From Camarhynchus parvulus (Eukaryota > Chordata > Aves > Passeriformes > Thraupidae): a stretch of DNA of 64,000 nt. Of the stretch, positions 13,661 through 24,516 are shown one piece after another. Position 1 is the stretch's first letter; each line of letters begins with the position of its first letter. The notes under the pieces are model-generated. The model worked only from the letters and a program-made list of their open reading frames with translations. It searched no databases and was not told the origin of the DNA. A program made the position numbers and the translations under genes. Location: the NCBI RefSeq assembly GCF_901933205.1, contig NC_044600.1, forward strand, positions 13,058,501 to 13,122,500. Reading direction: 5' to 3'.

Positions 13661-16600
13661 AGCTACTGACATGACTGGTGGCAATGTAAAGTCCCAGTCA
13701 CCATTTTCACTGTACAGTTTCCTAACTCCACTTGTAAGATGCCACACTTACAGAGAAAAAGCTTTTGTGACAAAGTGCAAATCAAGGTACTGTTTTTATA
13801 ACTTCGTGCCTACCTTTACCCATCACAGAGTACATAGTAACAGCAGAGTTGCCAAACTGTATTTAACCATTCTGACCAGCGCTGCTTTGTTACTTTGTAT
13901 GTTTCTATTGTTAATTGCACTGCATTACCCTCTTACTGCTTTAGGAAGTTATTTCAGTGAACAAATAATTAATGGATAAATATATGAAAACCAAACCCAG
14001 GTAATGTTTCCCAGATTAGGATTGAAGGGAAGAAAACCAATCTTTTGCAAGGTGACCTTTTTCATCACAGCAACATCTTGAAGTTTTTTAATTGCAAGTG
14101 GCTTCTCCCCACATAGCCTTATCCAGAACCAATCCATCAGTTATTACACAGATTTAAAGAAACTAAACATAGTGTTAAAATTCAGCTCATGAGAAAGAAG
14201 GAGCCCAGTAGGACCTTTAGCTCATGGCATCTCCAGTGAAGAAATTCTTTAGCTGCATAGTCACATAACAGGGGATAAAATTAACAGCTCATTTACCTTG
14301 CCTTCTGCCCCTGGGGACCGGGATAGAGGCACAGAGCAGTAAAATGCCAGCAGTGGGTGACAGTGCAGGGGTGTGCAGCTGTCTGGGACAGGCAGAGTGG
14401 GGTGAGTTGGGCAGCAGAGCTTCTGCTGCTGCAAATTCCTGATCCTGGAGGAGAGCCCTCAGCAGCACAGCTCATGCACCTCCTGCCTCAGTGCCCCGAG
14501 GGACTGGCCCCACAAACACACCTTCTGTTCCATGCTGATGGTCTGGGTAACAGAGATGGCCTCTCTTCATGAGGCAGATTAACCCTGAGGTAATTAAAGA
14601 CCACAAATGATATGCAGGAAATTCATATCTAACACTACAGAATCAGAGGTGACAAATCAGGTCCAGGAGGACAGAGAGTCTGAGCTGAGAAAAAGTAACA
14701 AGACTTTTTTAAGATCAGAAGCATCAACTGAGATGCTAACAGTTTATAAATAAAGGCCAAAAAAGTGCAGATATGACCACATATGAACCACTACAGCCTA
14801 GGCAACAAAGAGCAAATGGTATGAAATTGAAAGTACTTTTCTGCTGCAGATACAGAACAGTTCCACAGTGATAAAAATACTTTCCTTCCTTATCCTCATT
14901 CCCTCTTGAAGTTCAGTCCCTTTTTTTTCCTCATAAAAAATCCCATAGTTCAGGAATTAATTGACAAATCAGGATGGTTTCTTCCCTTTTTGTTAATGGG
15001 CCTGTTCTCACTTAACAAAATATTGTGGCAATTTAGAAATTATTCTTTACATTGACGCAGCACTCTTCTACTTAATTATGTTTTATTTCATTGCTGGAGT
15101 TTTCTACTTCCTTCAAGTCCCACTTCAGTATCCCTTGAGTACCACTATTTCACTCTTACTCTGATTTTGGGTTGTGCAATTCATAGCAAAGCATTAATTT
15201 TCAGTTTTATCATACACTCAGTGTTGAACACACCCAATCACTCCGCCCTGACTCCCTTTGTAGCTGGATCAGTACTTCTCCAGCATGACCAGTTTCTCCA
15301 GTAGTGAAAGGCAGAAGTTATCCTTTGGATAAACACTTCCCTTGTAAGAATGATATGGGCTGATTTATCACACTTGTCTCCTCCTGAAGAGCTAGCACCA
15401 ACTTCCTAGATCAATCTGCTTCCAAAACTTGCTCTGTTTTGGAGGCAGCCACCCGAACACTGAGGGAGAACATTTATCCACATGTGCTGAGATTTAGTCC
15501 AGAGCTTCATTTGTGTTAAGGTAGATTTATTGCCTAGGAATCATAGGACCAGTTCTAGTTTGAAACTTACCTTTATTGCTACTGTCTTATCCAGCATGCA
15601 AGGCCTCAATCATTTAGGAAACTAAATTAAGGTATGATGTACCCAGAATTACTGTGGGAGGGTTCAGGAAAAAAAATGAGCATTTTATAAGGAAAAGCTG
15701 TGGGGTTTTCTGTCCTGCTTATTATCATTTTCCCTACTCTTGTGGTGTATCTGTCACAATGGCATCCTTGAAGCTTCTGCCATGAGCACTTATACTTTCT
15801 TTCCACACTTGCAGCCTAATTTTTAAAGTATTAGGGTGAATTCTTATTTCACTGGAGAGGGAGAGTGCTTCCTTGCTTATCTTTCAGCTTTTGTGGTACA
15901 AACACCTTCCACCTAGCAATCCTCTCCCTCCACCTGACACAGGGGAAATCCCCCAGACCCAGAAACAGGGTCAACCCTCTCCTCACCAGGAATTTTGCCT
16001 TTCCTACAATCCAAAGCAAACATAATGAGAGCCAATATTCTGGGGTGGCCCTATCTGTAACTTTATTTTATACTGTGAGACAACTGAACATCTTTTTTCT
16101 AGGCTGGCAAATATAATCATATAAAACTGTCATGGTTTAAAAACCAAAATTACTCAGCCAAGTATAGTTATAAAAATAAAATGCACTTTAAAAAGAAATA
16201 ACAGTAATGTCCTCATGCTGTATAAGACCTAGAACACAGATAACAAGTGGTTATCAAGATTTTATTGTCATATATATTGACACAAAAGTTCAATATGCAA
16301 CACATTTAACTCTCTTTAAGCAGACTGAGGTAGGTCCTTAAGTAGAATGACAGAGAAATCCTTCACAAGTTTATTCACAGGGGTAAAGCCTGACCTCAGA
16401 TATACTTGCACATCAAAACAGAAGAGCCCAGACTGGCACAGGAACCCAGATCCAGGGGGATGAGCCACGTGTGAGGTGTCTCATCAGCGCTCATTAAGGT
16501 TTATTGTCTGTGACAAAGCACTCTGGCAGCACAGCCCCATGGGGCTGGTATTTCACTGCTGGAACTGGGGGCAGGTTGGGCCCAGTGACTCCGTACACTT

Positions 16601-17409
16601 TTAAGTCAGAGTTAATTTAAGTTGCTCTTTCTCCCCATACATCATTTTACATCACAGAAATATTCATATTTCTGTATTCTTGAAGGCAGGGGCCAGCACA
16701 AGGTGCTACTACTTGGGAAAAAACCAAAGCGTTATGACAAAAGACAACAGTGATGGTGAATTCTCCTGGGCACCTTTGCTCTCGTGCCAGGCCAGGACTT
16801 ACATTGTTCTCTTTGGGACAGCCCATGCAAGACAATGCAATAGAAACTTCTGCTTTTATGATCCTGCCCTGTATTTTATGGTCTACTTCAAAATGTATCT
16901 ATGTTATGAAACTGTTATGCCACCAGTTTTTCTCTTTTCCTGGTCTATGCTCTTTGGAGACAAGACTGCCTGTAGCATTTCTGCAAACTTCTCTCTTCTT
17001 GCCTAGTCAACATATACTCAATTAAAAATATATTAATAGTCACAATCCTCAAATACTCATTTGCATAAAAATAGGGCCAAATAGTACCTAATCTTATGTG
17101 CCACCTTTTTTGAACAGATATCATGTGTTTGGAAAGCACTGTAAAGATTTGGCTGTTTCCTAAACAGTAGTGTCTGCACTGATGCTGTTTCTAGTACTTG
17201 TGAGTTTGTGCTCATTCATCTTAATTACAAGTGGGACTTCAAATAAAACAAATTAAATTCTGATGACGTATGCAACTCTTAACAAAACTAATACCCTGCT
17301 CACAAATGCCATGCAATTTATGAGTAGTGTCCTCTGGGTAACAACCAAGACAAAATGGAGAGCTGCAGACACATGAGAAGTCAAAGCAGACTGGCCTAAA
17401 TTTGATTCT
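13661..17409. other. AT-rich non-coding DNA; no gene recognised
   Basis: The longest open frame is 108 codons (16680-17006, plus). A 102-codon frame begins at 13671. Neither resembles a known protein. A GC-richer pocket at about 14300-14560 holds overlapping open frames on both strands, as expected from fewer stop codons. A minus-strand splice-site pair at 15571-15651 is discussed as a finding. Confidence 0.55.
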
Positions 17410-17456
17410 GGGGTTTTGGTTGGGGTTTTTTTGTTGGTTGTTTTTTTTTTTTTTTT
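17410..17456. repeat. G/T-rich tract ending in a 16-base T-run
   Basis: Imperfect GGGGTTTT/GGTTG words run into T(16) at 17441-17456. Read on the minus strand it is poly(A) followed by CAACC/CCAA words, the mirror of the tract at 12155-12200. It was not recognised as the tail of any retrotransposon. Confidence 0.65.
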
Positions 17457-20400
17457 CCCTTTTAATAATTGTGACTAATCACTGGTCTTTATATAAATGT
17501 GGGGAGAAAAGGCAGGATTATCAGGATCATCTAACTTCATGGACAGAAAAAATATATAGGTAAACTTCATCAAATACAATCTGTTCCCAGAAATCATAAT
17601 TTTATGAACTGTTGCAGCAATCTCTATTTATCAGCCATTTACTTGTGTTTCTGGTGATGGGTATGAGCAGCACATGATCATTCTACCAGAAATAAGTGTT
17701 AGCCCTTTCTCCAGCCCTGTCTTAGCCAATTCTCTCCCTCCCCTCTCTTGGTTATGGTTTGATATTTCAATTTCAGAAGTTTCTGGTTCATTGAAGATTT
17801 TTGGTTGGGTTTTTCTTTTGAGGGAGTGAGGGACAGGGGGAGGAAAGTTCAGTTTATAAGCTAATGATCTTGTTATCCAACCCATTTCCCCTGTCCTGTT
17901 TTCAGTTGTTACAGTCATATACAGCTGCCCTCTGCAAATTAATATTACCATTGCCATGCTTCAATGCTTTGTATTTCCAGCCCCTTTAAACCTCTTACTT
18001 TTGAACAGTGTTGTGCAATAACATATTGAATAAATGGGTAACCACTTCATACTGTTCTTGTATTTATGAATAGCCAGAGAAATTTCTTTTTAGACAGTGA
18101 ATGAGAAATTAGATGTACTTTAAAGGCTTCTAAAGTGTATCTTCAGTTGCTACCAGATGAAATCAAAGAGACAAAATTACTTTTTCCTACTTAAATATTT
18201 CATTGATTTTTCTTAGAGCACCATGCTCCCTCCTCTGTCTCCAAGGCGTGCATGATGATTCCCAGCCTATACCATAAGGCAACCTTATAGATCCAGACCT
18301 GATCAGAGTATTTATAAAGAATGACCCACAGTAATGTTAAATGCATTTTAATGCACATATTCTACCTGTGTAGTGTTCTGCCCGGGAACTTCATAACAGA
18401 ACAGAATTTTATTCTCTGCCTGACAGGCGTGTCTGCGAGAGCTGTGTCTGCAGTGCTAAATTACACCCATATTCTGCCTTCACACACCCCATGCACATTA
18501 ATTGTTGCAACCAGAAACAAAATTGAGAAAGGCATGTGGGACTGTGCATGAAAGGGGGGCACACTTATTGAAATTCATGTATTGCTCTGCTTGATTCCCC
18601 AAGCCACACGTGGGAACACTCAGCCATAGGCAGCTGCATCACTGTCTCAGGGAGGAGGAGGAACTGGGGCAGAACAGTTCCACTGTGTGGTTTCACTGCT
18701 GGGCACAGCTTTTCAGACATGCAAGGCATAAACCAAGAACCTGGCCTGTTGGGTTTCAGTGCCTGCAAACAGAATAAAATTCACCTAGAGGTTCTGTGCC
18801 AATTATGCACCAACTGATGTGCAGTTAATCAGCTATTTTCTAGAAGTAAAATGCAAAGCCTTCCAAGTTCTCATCACATAAAAGCAAAAAAAGCTTATGC
18901 ATTCCTTCAAACTGAGATCAAACTGTGTCCCCCAGATGTGCCAACAACCTGCCCAGCATTTTAGTGACAAACTTCTTTAGTCTCTCCAACACAGAAACAG
19001 CAAAACACAGCATTTTTAAATTAAAAAAAAAAAAAAGAAATTTTCTACTGCAAAGACCACACACAATTACAGCAGCACCCAAGTAAGTCTGCATGTGTGC
19101 TTTGGCTCTCACCAAAGCCTTGCTCAGCCCTTTGCTGGTGCTGCTGCCTCAGAAGCACTGGTTATTTCAGCAGCAGACTGCACAGGGGCCATCCCTACAT
19201 CAGAGTGGGCTCAAAAAGAAAGATTCTTTGATTCCAACAGCCATTTCTTAATTCTTAGCAACTGGTGTAAATCAGGAGCTCCATTCCAGTTGCCCCAGTG
19301 TAAAACCACTTTAGAGGGCAGATCCAAGTCTAGTCTTTCAGCTTGCAGAAGCACCTGGACTCTGTCCAGGCTGGACTGGTTGGCTTTCTGCAGTTTGGAA
19401 CTGGAACAAGGAGAGAGCTGCATTTCACACAGTTCTACTGCTCATCCCTCTGAACCTGACAGAATACAGCCCTCAGGGAGGTTACAAGTACACCTTTTCT
19501 GGTTAGATTGAGTCTTGCAAGTGCAGATAACTTTTTAATATTTTAAAATACGTTTTGAATTACAATTGTAATTAAGCAGGGAGATTTTTCCCCATAATCA
19601 CATAGAATAGCCCAAGCAATTTAGTGTTCTAATTTTTATATTCATAGAGCAAATATTAGACTGTCCAGTTACATTATTGAACAATAGATAAGAACCCTAG
19701 GTCACACTGTATGTTCTATTTAAGAAGACGTATAATAACAAATACTAAAAAAATATTATTACAAAATTTATGCCAGACCCCTATGAACCCATTAGTCCAA
19801 AACTAGAGGCATGGTGTAAGGGATGATACTCATGCATAATCTAATTGAAAAAAATGAAGCTAATTAAATATATATTTGTTCACCACAAGTTAGGAAAAAC
19901 CATCATTCTGCCACTCCTATTTCAGATCCCATTTCACAAGCAGTCCTTACAAACATCTACTTTGTGATAAATTATGTTTTTTTAGGATCCCAAAATCCCA
20001 CATTTTCCATAAATGTTTCCTTGAGCACTCTGCATCAGTTCTGTGTTCATACATAACTGGCTCCTATCATACCACATTCTTCATGAAAGCAGCTGCTTTT
20101 CTGTCTTTGGTGTTTTAAAAAAAATTAAAATGAGACTTAACACTTTTAATTAGATGTTTAATTCATGCTTTTGTGAGCTATTTCCTTCCAATCTGAATTT
20201 TGTCACACAACTATAACGGTCTTTCCACTGCCAATTTCTTTTTTTTTTAATGCTAACTCAGTGTCTCAAAGAATGTGTATTGCACAATTTGGTAAAGAAT
20301 TTGAAAGTGAAAGTCTCATTTGTGAGCAAAGTAGGAACGCCTAGTAACTGGCACAAGCTGTGGCTGTAAAAATATGCAATGTTCAGAACAAAAACCCCTC

Positions 20401-22600
20401 CAAAACCAAGGGAACAGTTTAAACACATTTCATAGGGCATACACTAAATACTAAGTTTAAGGGACTGGTTGAAAGAACAAATTGAGCAGAACATGGCTCT
20501 TACTGATGAGATACAACTATTTTACTGCTTTTAAAGAAGCAAATGCAGAAATCCTCCTCAAAAACCAGATGAAATGTGAGTCAGCCGTTTGACGAAGGTG
20601 GCAAAGAGGAGCCCAGTTTTCAGAAGGAGCTTCCTTCCCTCCACCCTTCTTGGCAGTCAGCACATTCACAGCATTGCTTTCCAAATCCTGCAGGAGCAGC
20701 TGAGTGTCATTCAGCCAAATTATGTTCCCATTAAGAAAGCAGCACATAGCATGCCTTTTTCTCAGCTGTCAGTTATTGTTTCTCGTCACAGGATGAGGGT
20801 GAGCAGGATTTGGCCTGTCCTCAGGACAGGGTAGTGGATTATCATTACTGGTAATGACAATGTTCTGCAGGCCTAGAGTCCTTGTTTTGCTGCACCCAGT
20901 GCTCAGGCCCAACATGAACAGCCCTGTTAATCCACTTGCTAACCTGGCAAACCTGCTCACCCTCCTCTGAGCTTGTTGGACCTGTACAGTGCCCACTGTG
21001 CACACTTGGGTGAGTCTCTTCAAACTGCACACTTCAGCTGGGCTCACCAGCAAACCCCATGGCTTGTCAAGACACAAACCCTGAGCTGAAAACAGCTTCT
21101 AATCCTCAATGGAGACAGAATTTTGGTGACTATCCTGAGATACTAAAGGTTGTTTGAAACTGCTGGTTCTGCCTGGACACTACCACTCTCCTTCAGAAAA
21201 AGTATTTCTACATCTATGCTCATATAAGCAGATAAAATTACCTTTGGATAGGCTGAGCGTTTTCACATGCTTTTAAAAAGTGACCTTCTAAAATCCAGGC
21301 AGGCTCAGAAAAGTACAGTTCTGCCCACAAAATATGCAGTGTCCTAGTGCAGTTTGAGAGTCTGAAAACTCCATAAGAACAACTGTGATCCCAAAGCTGT
21401 GCTCAAAGCCTGGCTCTACCACAACTGTATTGCCAAGCAAAAGTTGGTGGTCATGCTTCTTCACCATTCCTCCTTTTGTACAGACCCTGTCACCTGTACT
21501 TCAGCTGGCAGATTCTGAGCCTGCACTCAGATGTTAAATTGTGAACTATTATTGCTTGTACTGCAGAACTGCCAAAACAGAAAACAACTGCAGCAAAAAC
21601 CTCCCTCTGTCTTAGACCAAAGCATGTGGCAGGACAGGGACGTTGCTGCTTAGTATTACCTGGCCTTGGATGCTGGTAAATATTGCCAAAATAACTACCA
21701 AGTACTATTTATCAGTGTGGGCACTCACAGAAGGTGTCATGATATTATCAGCATCACTAACTGAAGGTAGGAGAAGTGTGACAGTGCAGCCTGGACAGCC
21801 TGAGAACACAGGTTCATACCTTGAGGTGATTCCTCTCCTTGAGGCAAGGTAAGCAGGTCACTACCTGAGTGGCCATGTTTGCCTTGCTTCAGGTAACACC
21901 TTAGGTCACAACTTGAAAACACACACAAAAATCTGTATCACAATCAAACCCTTAAAGAACCAGAATCTTCATTTCACTCCAGGCAACTGTGCAAAGACCT
22001 GCTGCATCAATAATTTATTTACTTGCATATTTACTTCAGTCAAATTCTTGGCAAAAGCAAGGTCAGAACCTCAGCAGGCAGTGGGGGAGATGCTGCAGGG
22101 TTTCAGAGTGCCCAGTAGAGATACACACACCCAGAGGCTGGCAATCAACCCCTCGCTGCAGCTGGTGGCTCTGGGCTTGGGAGGGCATATTGTGCACACT
22201 CACAAACATCTTTAAATTTGGCTTTCTCATCTGGGTGGCTGAGCTCAGAAAACCACTCCAGACACCTCTCAAAGTGTTTTCTCAACTGGGAGCCTAGTTA
22301 AGTCACTTCAGGGGGAATTTAAATCAAAGATGGTTTTCTGCATCCAGCTGAAATGGATTGTTTAGTGATTACAGAAACACAACCCTTCAAGAGGGCTTGG
22401 GGTTCTGTGGAGAGGTAGAAAAGCTGGGAGAGGTCTGCATGAAAGAGAGTAAATAGTTTTGTGGGGGGAAAGGCATTTTTCTCTTTTAGCACAGCTACTA
22501 ATGAAATAGCAAGAGTGGCTTACAAGGAAAACATGCAAACATTAGACTGCTGCAAATTATGCAGTTTGGTAAGAGATAAAATAATAATCAGCTCACCGTC
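17457..22600. other. AT-rich non-coding DNA; no gene recognised
   Basis: Open frames reach 138 codons (19095-19511, plus). That frame lies in a locally GC-richer pocket, has no domain, and is shadowed by a 70-codon minus-strand frame. An A-run lies at about 19022-19035 and a T-run near 20240. No transposon was recognised. Confidence 0.55.
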
Positions 22601-23000
22601 AAGACCAAATCCCCAAGCTGCTTGTAGGATCACGATCGCGGTGTTGAGTCACCTCCTGTGCACACCTCTGGCATTCCTGGCATACCGGGGCAGGCAGCGC
22701 TCCCCGGCAGCCACCTCTCATTCCTTTATCTCCTCTGGAGGCACATCCCGAGTGACCCACAGCTTCTCCTGGCTCCCAGCCACCTCTCATTCCTTGATCT
22801 CCTCTGGAGGCACTCTCCTCCCTCCCTCTCACACCTGTGAAAGGCTGGGGCTTGCAGTCACTGATGGGATGGTTCGTGGCCAGCTGGGCTTTCATTTGTG
22901 GGCACAGGGAGGTGTCATTAGCTCGAGGAGCCCTCCCTGGCTGGGTGTATTTAAGGAGCTGTTGCAGCAGTTCTAGACTGCTTGATAACCTCGTTGTCAC
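22601..23000. promoter_or_regulatory. GC-rich patch with duplicated block; possible regulatory region
   Basis: This patch carries about ten CpG in 360 bases, well above its surroundings. A 37-bp block starting CAGCCACCTCTCATTCCTT occurs at 22708-22744 and again at 22777-22813, differing by one base. A perfect AP-1 core, TGAGTCA, lies at about 22645-22651. A TATA-like TATTTAAGG lies at 22948-22956 downstream of the GC-rich part. Open frames of 171 codons (plus, 22461-22976) and 159 codons (minus, 22599-23078) cross the patch on opposite strands. I treat both as by-products of GC-rich composition. A promoter or enhancer is possible but not shown. Confidence 0.3.
22708..22813. repeat. 37-bp direct duplication with 32-bp spacer
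   Basis: Two copies, at 22708-22744 and 22777-22813, share 36 of 37 bases; the difference is T versus G before ATCTCCTCTGGAGGCAC. Each copy contains CCTCTGGAGG, close to a short palindrome. The duplication is recent enough to be nearly identical. Confidence 0.85.
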
Positions 23001-23820
23001 CTCCCCAGGTGGCTCTAATGAAAGTGGTGCAATTTTCTTTAGAAGGGCAGGAACCTGCAAAAAAATTAAATATGTCAAGTTAGTCCAGTGTGTGGAGACT
23101 CCAGGGTAATTTGCTTCCCTTTAAAAACTTGAACTTGATTTGCTTAATTTCTTTCTAGATGAACCTAAACACTGGCTTTCGATTCTCATGGCCTCTTATT
23201 TATTATTTTTTAGACAGTTCATCTCTTCAGACGCAAACCGTAATTATCAGAGACTGGAGGGAAAGAGCCCAAATTCAAATAAATACATACATACATATGT
23301 GTGTGTGTGCACATGTATATTAAACTGCTGCCTGTCAAAGCTGGAGGGAAGCTTTTAAATAAAGTCATGTGTCAAGCAATGTGAAGCAACCTAGTTAAGC
23401 ACTAAAAAAATCAGTCCTCCCTTTTGTTTGGCTCCTGATTTATGTCAAGCTGGAATAAATGGTAATAACACAAGGTTATTAGATTTATTTATGATATAAA
23501 TATGAAGTGTATGCATTTCGTTACCTTAAGACTATAAAACACATATGGAAGTACATCCATAAGTTCCAAACCACCTCATTTAAAACTTATGCAAAGTACA
23601 CCAAAAAGAGAAAGCATGAGAAAAAGACTCAAGTGTCAGTACTCTCCCTGAAGCACAAATTTTCTCTGTGAGCCATATTAGCACAAAACTGCTTGAAGGC
23701 AGAGACTGGCCGGTGTACAAAAACGTCAAGCTCATGTTTAATTTTCATCAGATCTTAAGCCAAACCTCCCGCAGACGGATTAGTTTTACAGCTGTGAGAA
23801 GGCATTACCCCGGCAGGGCA
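23001..23820. other. AT-rich spacer between two GC-rich patches
   Basis: No gene was recognised; the longest open frames are about 70-90 codons. It contains the ATAC/TG microsatellite at 23283-23318. GC content rises again from about 23760. Confidence 0.55.
23283..23318. repeat. Compound ATAC/TG microsatellite
   Basis: About three ATAC units pass into a TG run and end in CACATGTAT. The central part alternates purine and pyrimidine. A short, probably length-variable tract. Confidence 0.8.
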
Positions 23821-23858
23821 CGGACACCGCTGCTGGGGAGGGTGAGCCCGCTCTCTGA

Positions 23859-23872
23859 GCGCCCCCTGCTCC
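23859..23872 (-). promoter_or_regulatory. CTCF-like core motif
   Basis: The minus strand reads GGAGCAGGGGGCGC. Against the CTCF core CCASYAGRKGGCRC it agrees at 12 of 14 positions, missing only the first two C. CTCF binds such cores as an insulator and loop-anchor protein. The match was judged by eye without a weight matrix, and it lies in GC-rich DNA where partial matches are commoner. Confidence 0.4.
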
Positions 23873-23878
23873 TGCCCC

Positions 23879-23934
23879 GGGGACGGTGACACACAGGGAC
23901 AGCCTGGGGGACGGTGACACACAGGGACAGCCCT
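23879..23934. repeat. 28-bp tandem duplication
   Basis: GGGGACGGTGACACACAGGG and the bases after it repeat with a period of 28 (23879-23906 and 23907-23934). The two copies are nearly identical, differing mainly where a C is gained near the end of the second. Confidence 0.85.
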
Positions 23935-24060
23935 GGAGGTGCCACACACCCTGCCAGCCTCCGGGACTCGCCCACATCTGGGCACACTGGCGGGTGTCGG
24001 GGCTGCCCTGGGAGCACGATGTCTGTCTGGCCAGGGAGTTCCCTATCGCCTAATAATTCT

Positions 24061-24334
24061 CCTCCCTTTCTCGAGTGGGATATCACTGTGAAAACCTTCT
24101 CTGAACATCCCTACGCAATATGAATTTCCAGAAAAGTGGCAATGCTGTTAGCAGTTCTGCCTGTTCTCAAACCTCCTTTGCAGCAGAGAAGTCTAATAGT
24201 GAATGTATTTGACAATAAACTTCACAGAAAAGAAATTAGTATTTTTGTACATCTTAGTTCAACAGGCTCCAGGTTAATTCTAAGCCCTTCATTTGAGAAA
24301 TCAGTTGTGAGGTTGATTTTATGTCAAAATATCC
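24061..24334. other. Short spacer before a CR1 tail
   Basis: No gene was recognised. A plus-strand open frame from 24136 runs through this spacer into the CR1 reverse-transcriptase remnant and stops at 24429; only its last ~30 codons belong to CR1. Confidence 0.5.
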
Positions 24335-24516
24335 AACCAATGAATCGTCTGCCCAGGGAGGTGGTGGAGTCCCTGTCCCTGGGCGTGTTCAAAAAAAGAC
24401 TGGACATGGCACTCAGGGCCATGGCTTAGTTGATGAGGAGGTGTTAGGTCATAGGTTGGACTAAATTATCTCAAATGTCTTTTCAAACCCAGGCCATTCT
24501 GTGATTCCGTGATTCT
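24335..24516 (+). mobile_element. 5'-truncated CR1 LINE tail, plus orientation
   Basis: The insertion retains the end of CR1 ORF2 and its 3' untranslated region. At 24346-24429 the frame reads RLPREVVESLSLGVF, then a lysine/arginine-rich stretch, and ends at a TAG. This is the conserved C-terminus of the CR1 reverse-transcriptase polyprotein with no internal stop. The untranslated part follows, with a GGTTGGACTAAATTAT block. The tail is ATTCTGTG, ATTCCGTG, ATTCT (24496-24516), the degenerate octamer repeats that end CR1 elements. Endonuclease and polymerase domains are absent, so the copy is dead. Compared with the 7.6 kb copy it keeps the residues deleted there. Confidence 0.93.
24346..24429 (+). 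pseudogene. CR1 ORF2 C-terminal remnant
   Basis: Twenty-seven codons and a stop remain of the CR1 reverse-transcriptase polyprotein. The sequence LPREVVESLSLGVF is the family's C-terminal signature, with no frameshift or nonsense change in this part. The full protein is many hundreds of residues, and everything N-terminal is missing because of 5' truncation at insertion. No function is expected; the upstream in-frame codons are host DNA. Confidence 0.85.

Larger units (their letters stand above)
23821..24060. promoter_or_regulatory. GC-rich, CpG-enriched patch
   Basis: I count 164 G or C in 240 bases (68%) and 13 CpG, an observed/expected ratio near 0.46. That is below a formal CpG island but far above the neighbourhood. 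The patch contains the 28-bp tandem duplication and the CTCF-like motif listed separately. Open frames of 63-93 codons overlap here on both strands and look compositional. It may be a small insulator, enhancer or lncRNA promoter, or simply a GC-rich pocket. Confidence 0.35.

Noticed and set aside
16128..16175. Start of an avian endogenous-retrovirus LTR (CTGTCATGGTTTAAA)
   Set aside because: Only about 15 bases resemble an LTR start I remember. The following sequence does not continue the match, and no LTR end or internal region was found.
19095..19511. 138-codon plus-strand frame as a gene
   Set aside because: No recognisable domain or convincing splice partners; it lies in a GC-richer pocket where open frames are expected.
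22461..23078. 171-codon plus and 159-codon minus frames as genes
   Set aside because: They overlap each other on opposite strands in a GC-rich patch with an internal duplication, which explains the lack of stops.
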